From Paractinoplanes maris (GTDB taxonomy: Bacteria; Actinomycetota; Actinomycetes; Mycobacteriales; Micromonosporaceae): a stretch of 64,000 bases of DNA. The stretch spans positions 124,001-188,000 of the forward strand of contig NZ_JALPVL010000018.1 in the NCBI RefSeq assembly GCF_023544465.1. The letters are read 5' to 3'. The notes beneath the pieces were generated by a model. That model ran no database searches, was not told where the DNA came from, and saw only the letters and a list, made by a program, of their open reading frames with translations. Both the position numbers and the translations under genes were made by a program. This document shows, piece by piece, positions 49,590-58,258 of this stretch (positions within the stretch are counted from its first letter, which is position 1; each line of letters starts with the position of its first letter).

Positions 49590-52500
49590 CGTCTGCGTCC
49601 CTCGGGGTCTCGATCGGCGTGTGGTGCCCGGGTGTGAGGCCCGCACGATCACGGTAGCCCTGCACGTACGTCAGAAGCTCCGGGCCGGTCGGCCGGCGGC
49701 CCGGCTGGATGTCGCAGGTGCCCACCTTGCTCTCCTGGATGAGCACGTTGGGGTCGAGCGTGATGCCGATCAGGTCGTTGGCCGAGTCGCCGGTGACCAG
49801 GCCCTCGCTGCCCCAGTGATAGGGCATCCAGAGCTGGTGCACGACGCGGCCGTCGATCCGCAGCGGTGTCAGCCGGTCGGTCACCATCACCCGGGCCTCG
49901 ATCGCCGCTCGCGCGGTGACCATGTGGGCCCAGCCCATGTGCTCCAGGCCGCGCTCGGCCGCCAGCTCGGGCGACACCTCGACGAACATCTCCGGCTGCA
50001 GCTCCGACAGGTAGGCCAGCTGCCGGCTCATGCCGCCGGCCGTGTGGTGCTCGGTCAGGCGGCTCGTGCTGAAGACGTACGGGAAGACCTCCGAGTGTTT
50101 CTCGGGCGGGCTCGGGTTGGTCAGGTTGTCGGAGCGCTCGTACACCTTGCGGGTCGGATTGGCCTGCTGGCCGTAGAGCGGGTTGCGGAACACCGACTCG
50201 GCCGGCTCGTAGTGGGTCGGCATCGGGCCGTCGATGAGCCCGCTCGGCGCGTACAGCCAGCCCTTGCCGTCGCCCTGCATGATGAACGCGTCGTCACCGG
50301 AGATGGCCTCGACCCCGCTCGCGCCCTCGGGCGGCCGGTAGGACGGCGGCTTCGTCTTCTCGAAGTCGGGCACGTCGTCGCCGACCCACTCGCCCTTCTC
50401 GGCGTCCCACCACACGTATTTCTTGCGCTCCGACCACGGCTTGCCGTCGGGGTCGGCCGAGGCCCGGTTGTAGAGGGTGCGCCGGTTGGCCGGCCACACC
50501 CAGCCCCACTCGAGGGCGACGTAGTTCTGCTCGCTGCCGGGCTTGCGCCGGGCGGCCTGGTTGACCCCGTCCTGGTAGACGCCGGTGTAGATCCAGCACC
50601 CGCCCGAGGTCGAGCCGTCCGGCTTCATCTCGGTGAAGGTGCTCAGCAGCTTGCCGGTCGTCAGGTCGTACCCGTTGATCTCCTTCAGGACGTCCTCGCC
50701 GCTGGGCTCGCTCAGCTCGCCGTGCACGGGATAATCCCAGGCCAGGTTGAGCACGCCCTCGTCGCGGGGGCGGGTGGACCCGGCCAGGCGCTCCTTGATC
50801 TTGCGGCCGAGGTGGTAGAAGAACCACAGCTCACTGCGGGCCTCGCCCGGCGGCTCGACGGCCTTCTCCCGCCACTGCAGCATGCGCTGGGTCTGGGTGA
50901 AGGTGCCCTCCTTCTCGGCGTGCGAGGCGGCGGGCATGAAGAAGACCTCGGTCTTGCACTCCTCGGGCACGATCTCACCGGTGGCGATCTCGGGCCCGTT
51001 CTTCCAGAACGTCGCGCTCTCGATCATGTAGAGGTCGCGGACCACCAGCCAGTCGAGGTTGGCCATGCCGAGTCGCTGGGCCTTGCCGTGGGCCGAGCCG
51101 ACCGCCGGGTTCTGGCCGAGCAGGAAATATCCCTTGATCTTTCCGTCGATCATGTCGAGAACCTGCTGGTAGGTGCCGTGGTCGCCGGTCAGGCGGGGCA
51201 TCCAGCCGTACCCGTAGTCGTTCTCCTCGGTCGCCGCGTCGCCCCAGTAGGACTTGAGCAGGCTCACCGCGTACGACTTCGCGTTGGCCCAGAACCCGGA
51301 CTGCTCCGGATGCCGGATGGCGTCGATCCACTGGTCGAACGTCTGGTGCTGCTGGAAGTGCGGCATCGGCAGGTAGCCGGGCAGCAGGTTGAACAGCGTC
51401 GGGATGTCGGTCGAGCCCTGGATGCTGGCGTGCCCGCGCAGCGCCATCACGCCACCGCCGGGGCGCCCCATGTTGCCCAGGAGCAGCTGGATGATCGCGC
51501 CGGCCCGGATGTACTGCACGCCCACGCTGTGCTGCGTCCAGCCCACGGAGTAGACGAGCGCGGTCGTCCGCTCCCGGCCCGAATTCGCCGTCCAGGCCTC
51601 ACAGACCTCGAGGAACTTCTCTTGCGGTACGCCGCACAGGCGCTCCACGACCTCGGGCGTGTAGCGGGCGTAGTGCCGCTTGAGCACCTGGTAGACGCAG
51701 CGCGGGTCCTGCAGGGTCGGGTCCCGCGGGACGTCGGCCGGGATCGGCGGGCCGTGCGACTCCTGCTCGAGGCCGGAGGCGGTCTCCCGGTCGGCGTGCG
51801 ACTCGCCCTCCTCCTGACCCTCGTCCTGCTGCCCCGCGTACTGCCAGCTGCCCTGGTCGTACGTGTTGAGCTCGGAGTCGTAGCCGGAGAACAGGCCGTC
51901 GAGGTCCTCGGTGTCCTGGAAGTCCTCGCTGACCAGCATGGACGCGTTGGTGTACGCGACCACGTACTCCCGGAAGTCCTTCTCGTTGCTGAGGATGTAG
52001 TTGATCACGCCACCCAGGAACGCGATGTCGGCCCCGGCCCGCACCGGCAGGTAGGTGTGCGCGAGCGCACTGGTGCGGGTAAAGCGCGGGTCGACGTGGA
52101 TGACCTTCGCCCCGCGGTTCTTGGCCTCGACAACCCACTGGAAGCCCACCGGGTGCGCCTCGGCCATGTTGGAGCCCTGGATGATGATGCAGTCCGCGTT
52201 AGCCAGATCCTGGAGGAATCCGGTGGCCCCGCCACGGCCGAAGGAGGTCCCCAGACCGGGGACGGTGGCGGAGTGTCAAATACGGGCCTGGTTCTCGATC
52301 TGAATAGCGCCGATCGCGGTGAAGAGCTTCTTGATCAGATAGTTCTCTTCGTTGTCGAGCGTGGCCCCGCCGAGGCTCGAGATTCCCAGCGTACGGTTGA
52401 GCGGCCGCCCATCGTCGTCGGCGTCCTGCCAGGTCGCGTCGCGCGCGGCGAGCACCCGATCGGTGATCATGTCCATCGCCGTGTCGAGGTCGAGCTCTTC

Positions 52501-52845
52501 CCAATCCGTGCCGTACGGCCGGCGGTAGAGCACCTTCTGCTGGCGGCGGTCGCTGGTCACCAGGCTCAGGCTGGCCGAGCCCTTGGGGCAGAGGCGGCCC
52601 CGCGAGATGGGGCTGTCGGGGTCGCCCTCGATCTGGACGACCTTCTCGTCCTTGACGAAGATGCGCTGCCCGCAGCCGACCGCGCAGTAGGGGCAGACCG
52701 ATTTGGCCACCCGGTCGGCAGTCTCGGTGCGGGCGGTCAGAGCCTTGGACCGCGGGGACTGCGAGGCAGCGCCCCGGCCCAGCGGGTCGGTGCCGGTGAG
52801 CTGCCGGTAGACCGGCCACCCCTCGATCCATGTCTTGACTCCCAC
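49576..52845 (-). CDS. fdhA: Selenocysteine-containing formate dehydrogenase, catalytic subunit
   Basis: 1089 residues when the in-frame TGA at 52276-52278 is read as selenocysteine (Sec190, context NQARI-Sec-HSATVPG). This is the Mo/W metal ligand. Before it is a [4Fe-4S] motif CPYCAVGC with a fourth cysteine in GRLCPKG (Cys51, 54, 58, 86), after it the bis-MGD molybdopterin oxidoreductase domains (FGRGGATGFLQDLANADCIIIQGSNMAEAHP onward). The upstream and downstream frames are in register across the TGA. GTG at 52845 was chosen from the family N-terminus GVKTWIEGWPVYRQLTG. No twin-arginine signal is seen. A SECIS hairpin follows the TGA; SelA, SelB, SelD and tRNA-Sec are encoded nearby. Confidence 0.95.
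52247..52278 (-). promoter_or_regulatory. UGA (Sec) codon and bacterial SECIS element
   Basis: On the minus strand the TGA at 52278-52276 is followed by 18 bases and then the loop GGTCT (52257-52253), closed by six-base arms GTCCCC (52263-52258) and GGGGAC (52252-52247). The loop GGUCU and its 18-base distance from UGA are the same as in E. coli fdhF, the best studied bacterial SECIS. SelB would bind this hairpin and deliver Sec-tRNA. Confidence 0.92.
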
Positions 52846-52924
52846 GATCACGACCCTAACCCAGCTTCCGGCCTGTCGCACGGGACCCGCGCGCGCCTCA
52901 CAAACGACCTGGATAATGGGTTTC
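52846..52924. promoter_or_regulatory. Divergent fdhA / zinc-ribbon promoter region
   Basis: 79 bases between the two start codons. On the plus strand GATAAT (52912-52917) sits seven bases before the ATG at 52925 and looks like a -10 of a leaderless gene. On the minus strand a GGG-rich AGGG element lies about eight bases before the fdhA GTG and may be its ribosome binding site. No long dyad. Confidence 0.45.
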
Positions 52925-53167
52925 ATGGAGCGTCCCGTGGCCCTGCGGCGGTGTCCCCGCTGCGGGCATCAGACACGCGCCGACCGCATGGTGAAGGGCT
53001 TCGGCCGTGACTGCGCGACCCAGCTGGGCCTGATCGGGCGCTCGGTCGACACCGGCCACGAGGGCCCCGACCTGCTCGACGTGCTTCGGGAGAACGCGTC
53101 CTCGGCCGAACAGGAGGATTCGTGCGACGGCTGGGACCGGCCGGGCGACGGTCCGTACGGATGGTGA
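52925..53167 (+). CDS. Small DUF6011-like zinc-binding protein
   Basis: 80 residues. CPRCGHQTRADRMVKGFGRDC contains a CxxC pair and a third cysteine 17 residues on, similar to short zinc-ribbon DUF6011 proteins; the C-terminus is acidic (ASSAEQEDSCDGWD). The ATG at 52925 was chosen since a GATAAT -10 is seven bases upstream, suggesting a leaderless transcript. It is divergent from fdhA. The zinc site is inferred from the cysteine pattern. Confidence 0.75.
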   Translation: MERPVALRRCPRCGHQTRADRMVKGFGRDCATQLGLIGRSVDTGHEGPDLLDVLRENASSAEQEDSCDGWDRPGDGPYGW

Positions 53168-53245
53168 ACAACATCGGACAGAATGCATCCTGATCAGAGG
53201 GTACGCTGCGGGCGCCGCTGACCGCCCGGACAAGGGAACACATCA

Positions 53246-54820
53246 ATGCGCAGGCTCGCTGGCGCCGCCCTGATCCTCCTTCTGACCGTGCTCACCGCCC
53301 CGGCGGCGGCACAGGCCGCACCCTCCTGGCAGATGCAGGTGAAACAGGTCAGCATCGCGCCCGGCAGCGTCGAGGAGGGCCTGCCGTTCTCGGTCACCCC
53401 GCCTCGCGTCCGCGGGACCCGATACCAGTACGACCTGGTCTTCGACATCACCGCGGCCGCGGGCCTGGTCAAGCTCCGGCCCAACATCAACCCGAGGTGT
53501 GTCACCACGGCCACCACCCTGACCTGTCCGGAGACGGGCTTGGACATGTCGAGCTACCTGCTGGTCACCGCGGAAGCGGATGCCCCGGTCGGCACGGTCG
53601 TGCGGATCCCGGGTCGCGTCGTCACCGGCGGCCGGACGGTGGCCAGTGCGACCGGCACGATCACGATCGCCGAGGAGGTCGCCCTGACCGCGGTCGAATC
53701 GCAGGGCGACCTGTCGATGGCCACCGGCTCGACCGCGGGGCTGGCCGCCGGCATCCGCAACACCGGCGACGTCCCGGTGAACGGCATCGTCCTCGAACTG
53801 AAATCGATCACCGGCATCGAGACCGCCGGCTACCGCAACTGCGTCAACTTCGAGGGTCCGCCCGGTCCGGTCTCCCCGTCGTCCGGCGCCACCTGCCTGT
53901 TCGACGCCGTGCTGGAGCCCGGTCAGGAGTACCGGCTGGCGACGCCCTGGCAGATCACCGCCACCGACGCGGTGTGGGCGCCGAGTGAGTGGCTCTCCCA
54001 GTTCTTCTGGTACACGGTGCAGGACTACCGGGACCTGGGCCGCCGGCTGCCACCGGGCACCGGCGACGGCCCCGAGCTGCAGCTGGCCGGTGCGGCAGAA
54101 CTGCCCGCGGGCCCGGCCGCCGCACCGCAGACCGAGCTGGACGTCAACGCCAACCCGGACAACAACAATGATCAGTGGAGCCTGCGGGTCACCGGGCGCA
54201 ACGTCTCCACTTTCACGGTCACCGGCGACACGGCGAGCGGCCGCGTCGGCCAGACCGTGGCCGTGCAGGCCAGTGTGCTCAACAACGGCCCGGCGCGGGT
54301 CGAGGGCTGGGGCGTCGGGAACTCCCACCTGATGGTCACCGTGCGGCCGCCGGCCGGCACGACGGTGATCAAACCCGGCAAGGGCTGCACTGTGTTCAAC
54401 GTCGACGCGCCGTCGGCTCCGGGCGTGCCGTGGCCGCCGGGCGCCGACTTCGACGACGGCAACTACTACTGCTTCACCGACATCATCCGGGGCAACCCCT
54501 ACCTGCCGGGCAAGCCGGTGAACTTCGACTTCACCCTGCGCCTCGACAAGCCCGGCACGCTGCGGGGCGAGATCCGGACCATCCTCGGTTTCGGTGGGGG
54601 CCAGGCCACCGTGGTCAACCAGAAGGACGCCATCGTGGTCACCGCCACCGGCCCGGCCGCGGGCAGCCCCGGTGGTGACGGTGACGACGGTGACGACGGC
54701 GGCACGGGTGGTGGCGGCGGCCTGCCGATCACCGGTGGGAACACCGCCACGGTCGCTTTGATCGGTCTCGCTCTGCTCGCGGCCGGCGCCGCCGCGCGGT
54801 TCGCGACGCGCCGCCGGTGA
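53246..54820 (+). CDS. LPITG-tailed cell-wall exoprotein, copy 1
   Basis: 524 residues. Signal peptide (LAGAALILLLTVLTAPAAAQAA), long beta-rich mature part of DUF11/CARDB-like character with paired segments (GLAAGIRNTGDVPVNGIVLEL and VQASVLNNGPARVEGWGV) that look like repeated Ig-like folds, a Gly/Asp-rich linker, and a sortase signal: LPITG at about 493, a hydrophobic helix and a basic tail (RFATRRR). Sortase would link it to the wall. A close paralogue follows directly. AAGGGA precedes the ATG. No catalytic motif; a surface or adhesive role is inferred. Confidence 0.88.
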   Translation: MRRLAGAALILLLTVLTAPAAAQAAPSWQMQVKQVSIAPGSVEEGLPFSVTPPRVRGTRYQYDLVFDITAAAGLVKLRPNINPRCVTTATTLTCPETGLDMSSYLLVTAEADAPVGTVVRIPGRVVTGGRTVASATGTITIAEEVALTAVESQGDLSMATGSTAGLAAGIRNTGDVPVNGIVLELKSITGIETAGYRNCVNFEGPPGPVSPSSGATCLFDAVLEPGQEYRLATPWQITATDAVWAPSEWLSQFFWYTVQDYRDLGRRLPPGTGDGPELQLAGAAELPAGPAAAPQTELDVNANPDNNNDQWSLRVTGRNVSTFTVTGDTASGRVGQTVAVQASVLNNGPARVEGWGVGNSHLMVTVRPPAGTTVIKPGKGCTVFNVDAPSAPGVPWPPGADFDDGNYYCFTDIIRGNPYLPGKPVNFDFTLRLDKPGTLRGEIRTILGFGGGQATVVNQKDAIVVTATGPAAGSPGGDGDDGDDGGTGGGGGLPITGGNTATVALIGLALLAAGAAARFATRRR

Positions 54821-54861
54821 TCGGGTCACGCAGCACGCCGCGCTCCACTTCACTCCGGACG

Positions 54862-56370
54862 ATGCGCAGGCTCGCCGGCGTCACTCTGATCGCATTCGTC
54901 GCCGCCCTCATTCCGGCCGCGGCCGCGCCGGCCGCTCCCGCCGGGGACTACGGACTGACCCTGGCCGACACCAGCGTCGCGCCGGGCACGGCCAAAGCCA
55001 TGCGGGTCCAATTCACCGCACCCGCCACCAATCCGCCGCGCGACTACCGCCTGGTCTTCGACATCGCGGCGCTGAGCGGGATCGCCACCCTCACCCCGTG
55101 GCCGTCCGCCCAATGCACCACCACCGCCTCCACGCTGGACTGCGCGGCCGTCGGCGAGTCGCAGCTGGTCGTGACCGCCGCACCCGGCGCCGAACTGGGC
55201 GCAACCGCGAAGGTCGGCCTGCGGGCCGTCCTGGGCACCGCGACGCTGGACACCGCGACCGCCACCGTGACCATTGCCGAGCAGGCCGCGCTGACCGCGG
55301 TCGACGCCCAGGCCGACCTCTCGGTGGCGACCGGCGCGACGACCGGGCTGGCCGCCGCGGTCCGCAACACCGGCGACCGCCCGGTGACCGGTGTGGTCCT
55401 GCAGCTGCGCACGGCCATCGGCATCCGCACGGCCGATCACCGCAACTGCGCCCCGATCACCGCCGCCCCCACGATCCTTCGGCCCCAGGCGGGCGCGGCC
55501 TGTCTGTTCGACGCCGAGCTGGCCCCCGGTCAGACCTACCGGCTCGCGACACCGTGGCCGGTCACCGCGACCGACGCCGTCTGGGCGCCGAGCGAGTGGA
55601 TCTCGTCGTTCACCTGGTACACCGCGCAGGACTACCTCGACCTCGGTCACCGGCTGCCGGCCGGGGGCAGCGGCCCCGAGCTCGAACTGGCCGCCGTCAC
55701 CACCGCCCGCGCCGTCCCGCAGACCGAGCCCGACACCCTCGACAACGCCGACGACTGGACGCTCTCTGTCACCGGCGACAACCGCTCCCCCATCACGGTG
55801 AAGGGCGCGACGGTGAACGGCACGGTCGGCCGGACGGTCACCGCCCGCCTCAGCGTGCGCAACGACGGCCCGGCGCGCATCGAAAGCTGGGGACACCCGG
55901 CCGGCGCGTACCTGACCGTCACGGTGAAGCCGCCCGCCGGCACCACAGTGGTCAAGCACCCCGAGCGGTGCGAGCCGTTCGTCAGCGGCTACCCGGGGCC
56001 GGACGCGCCCTGGCCGCCGGGTGTGCTGCCCGGTGACGGCAACTTCTACTGCTTCACCGACTTCTGGCGCGGCAACCCCTACCTGCCCGGCCGGGCCGAG
56101 ACCTTCGACTTCACCTTCCGGGTCGACCGGCCGGGCACGCTGCGCGGCGAGATCCGCACCGAGCTGCACAGTGCCGGCGTGAAGCGCCAGAGTGCCCCCA
56201 TCGTCATCACCGCGACCGGCGCGGCCACCGGCGGCGACAACGGCAATGGCGGCGGCGAGGGCGGCGGCGGCCTCCCGATCACCGGCACCGACACCGCCAC
56301 CGTGGCGCTGATCGGTCTCACTCTCCTCGTCGCCGGCGCCACCGCCCGGTTCGCCACCCGTCGCCACTGA
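54862..56370 (+). CDS. LPITG-tailed cell-wall exoprotein, copy 2
   Basis: 502 residues, colinear with copy 1 over its whole length (signal peptide MRRLAGVTLIAF, YRLVFDIAALSGIATL, TATVTIAEQAALTAVDAQADLSVATG, AVWAPSEWISSFTWYTAQDYLDLGHRLP, NFYCFTDFWRGNPYLPG, LPITG at about 471). The ATG at 54862 was preferred, by alignment with copy 1, over a GTG at 54817 that overlaps copy 1's stop. The two copies arose by tandem duplication and have since diverged considerably. Sortase-anchored exoprotein of unknown role. Confidence 0.85.
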   Translation: MRRLAGVTLIAFVAALIPAAAAPAAPAGDYGLTLADTSVAPGTAKAMRVQFTAPATNPPRDYRLVFDIAALSGIATLTPWPSAQCTTTASTLDCAAVGESQLVVTAAPGAELGATAKVGLRAVLGTATLDTATATVTIAEQAALTAVDAQADLSVATGATTGLAAAVRNTGDRPVTGVVLQLRTAIGIRTADHRNCAPITAAPTILRPQAGAACLFDAELAPGQTYRLATPWPVTATDAVWAPSEWISSFTWYTAQDYLDLGHRLPAGGSGPELELAAVTTARAVPQTEPDTLDNADDWTLSVTGDNRSPITVKGATVNGTVGRTVTARLSVRNDGPARIESWGHPAGAYLTVTVKPPAGTTVVKHPERCEPFVSGYPGPDAPWPPGVLPGDGNFYCFTDFWRGNPYLPGRAETFDFTFRVDRPGTLRGEIRTELHSAGVKRQSAPIVITATGAATGGDNGNGGGEGGGGLPITGTDTATVALIGLTLLVAGATARFATRRH

Positions 56371-56381
56371 AGGCCACCGTC

Positions 56382-56540
56382 ATGCGCCGAGCCGTCGGCA
56401 CAGCCTGATCGCCCTGCTGACCGCACTTCTGACGGTGACCGTCCGGCTGCCCGCCGGGCAGCAACACCACCGCCGTGGCCCTGATCGGCCTCGCGTTGCT
56501 CGTCGCCGGCGCCTGCGCCCGGGTGGCCACCCGCCGCCGT
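56382..56540 (+). pseudogene. Remnant of a third LPITG-protein copy
   Basis: Starts with ATG and MRRAVGTA, like the first two copies, then meets a stop after eight codons. In another frame the segment after 56450 reads GSNTTAVALIGLALLVAGA followed by CARVATRRR, the sorting helix and basic tail of copies 1 and 2. The whole middle has gone and the LPxTG motif itself is altered (CPPG). So this is what remains of a third tandem copy after internal deletion and frameshift. Confidence 0.8.
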
Positions 56541-56596
56541 CAGAAAGATTTTGCATCGCTAGTGACAAAAGTTGGCGGGCCGTCCATCATGGCTCG

Positions 56597-58258
56597 ATGC
56601 CTGGCCGTCATCGTCATCTCCAGCGCACCGGACTGATCGTCACCGCCGCCGCCGTCACCGTCGCCGTGGTCGCCGGCGGTGCGTGGGCGGGCTTCCGCGA
56701 GTGGGGCGGCGAGGAGTGCGCCACCACGGTCCAGCTGCGGGTGGACGCCGCCCCCGAGATCGCCCCGGCCATCCGGGCCGCCGCCGAGGCGTGGACCAAG
56801 CGCGAGGACGCCTGCGCCCAGGTCGCGGTCACCGCCGCCGACCCGGCGGCGGTCGCGGCCGCGGTCGGCGGGCAGCACGGGGTGAACCTGGCCGGGGTCG
56901 GCACCGGCGGGCGGGCCACGGCGTCCGGCGTCGACATCTGGATCCCCGACGCCACGACCTGGTTGCTCCGCATCTCGTCGGAGGCACCGGGATTCGTGCC
57001 GTCCGTGCTGGGCTCGGTGGCGATGAGCCCGATGGTGCTCGCCGTGCCGCAGTCGTCGGCCGCGTCGCTGGGCCTGACGACCCGTACGCCGAAAATGGCC
57101 GACCTTGTCACGAGGCTCTACGCCGACAAGGCACTGCGGCCCGGCATCGTCGAGCCGTCGCGCTCGGCCACCGGGCTGGCCGGGCTGCTCACCGTGGCCG
57201 GCGCGACCAAGAACCCCGCCCTGCGCGTCGGGGTCATGCGGACCCTCGCCGCCAACAGCTCCAACCTCCGCGACGACCTGCTGGTCAAGCTGGGCGACAG
57301 CGTCGGCCTGGCGCCGCTGTCCGAGGCCGACGTCATCGGCCACAACGCCAGAACACCGGGCAATCAGCTGGCCGCCCTCTATCCGAGCCCCGCCACGGCC
57401 GTGCTCGATTATCCGTACGCGGTGATGCCCGGGGTCGACCCGGAGAAAGCCGCCGCGGCGGCCCGGCTACGCGCGGCACTCGGCGCTTTCCCGGCCGAGC
57501 TGGCCCAGGCCGGGCTGCGCAACGCGGACGGCTCGGTGGGTTCGGGATTCCCGGCCCCGGACGGCGCGCCGGCCAAGGTCTTGTCACCGCCGGCCCCGCC
57601 CGCCGCGGCCATCACTCCGTTGCTCGGCAGCTGGACGGCGATCACCCAGCCGGGCCGGATGCTCGCGGTGTTCGACGTGTCGGGCTCGATGAAGGCGAAG
57701 GTGCCGACCGCCGGCGGCCTGACCCGGGCCGAGGTGACCCAGCGGACGGCGCAGCAGGGCCTGGCGCTGCTCGACGGACGCTGGTCGGTCGGCAACTGGA
57801 CGTTCTCGACGAACATGGTGGGCCGGCGGCCGTGGAAGGAGAACGTGCCGATCTCGTCGGTCGCCACGAACCTGCCCCGGCTGAAGGCGGCCATCGGCCG
57901 GATCACCCCGAAGGACGGCGGGGACACCGGGCTGTTCGATACCGCGCTGGCCGCGTACGGGGCGGTGCTGAAAGGCTGGAAGCCCGGCGTGTCCAACTCG
58001 GTGGTCATCTATACCGACGGCGCGAACGACAATCCCGGCGGCCTCACGATCGACGAGCTGGTCGCCAAGATGACCAAGCTCCGCAACCCGGCCAAACCGG
58101 TCCGCATGATCATCATCGGCATGGGCACCGCGATCGACCGCGCCGAACTGGAAGCGATCGTCAAGGCCTCCGGCTCCGGCGGCGTCTTCGTCGCCACCGA
58201 CCCCGCCAAGATCGGCGAAATCTTCCTGGAGGCGATTGCCAGCCGCCGCGGCGCCTGA
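56597..58258 (+). CDS. Membrane-anchored binding-protein/VWA fusion
   Basis: 553 residues. One N-terminal membrane helix (LIVTAAAVTVAVVAGGAWAGF), then a solute-binding-protein-like domain of the SBP_bac_11 kind (about 40-340: VQLRVDAAPEIAPAIRAAAEAW, GVDIWIPDATTW) and a C-terminal von Willebrand A domain with the full metal site: DVSGSM (Asp360), the threonine in GGDTGLFDT and YTDGAND. ATG at 56597 fits the helix. Such fusions are found in actinobacteria without known function; the VWA part should bind a partner protein in a metal-dependent way. It stands between the LPITG paralogues and the CHAT gene, converging on the latter. Confidence 0.9.
   Translation: MPGRHRHLQRTGLIVTAAAVTVAVVAGGAWAGFREWGGEECATTVQLRVDAAPEIAPAIRAAAEAWTKREDACAQVAVTAADPAAVAAAVGGQHGVNLAGVGTGGRATASGVDIWIPDATTWLLRISSEAPGFVPSVLGSVAMSPMVLAVPQSSAASLGLTTRTPKMADLVTRLYADKALRPGIVEPSRSATGLAGLLTVAGATKNPALRVGVMRTLAANSSNLRDDLLVKLGDSVGLAPLSEADVIGHNARTPGNQLAALYPSPATAVLDYPYAVMPGVDPEKAAAAARLRAALGAFPAELAQAGLRNADGSVGSGFPAPDGAPAKVLSPPAPPAAAITPLLGSWTAITQPGRMLAVFDVSGSMKAKVPTAGGLTRAEVTQRTAQQGLALLDGRWSVGNWTFSTNMVGRRPWKENVPISSVATNLPRLKAAIGRITPKDGGDTGLFDTALAAYGAVLKGWKPGVSNSVVIYTDGANDNPGGLTIDELVAKMTKLRNPAKPVRMIIIGMGTAIDRAELEAIVKASGSGGVFVATDPAKIGEIFLEAIASRRGA

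Noticed and set aside
52276..52278. The TGA in fdhA as a nonsense mutation or a sequencing error
   Set aside because: The position matches the Sec metal ligand, a SECIS hairpin follows at the canonical distance, and all four Sec-machinery genes are in the window.
49579..53010. An open frame of over 1100 codons opposite fdhA
   Set aside because: It mirrors the third-position GC bias of fdhA, has no domain, and fdhA on the other strand has complete catalytic motifs.
56382..56540. A functional small LPxTG protein
   Set aside because: It has an early stop, a frame change and an altered sorting motif; it is better read as a pseudogene remnant.
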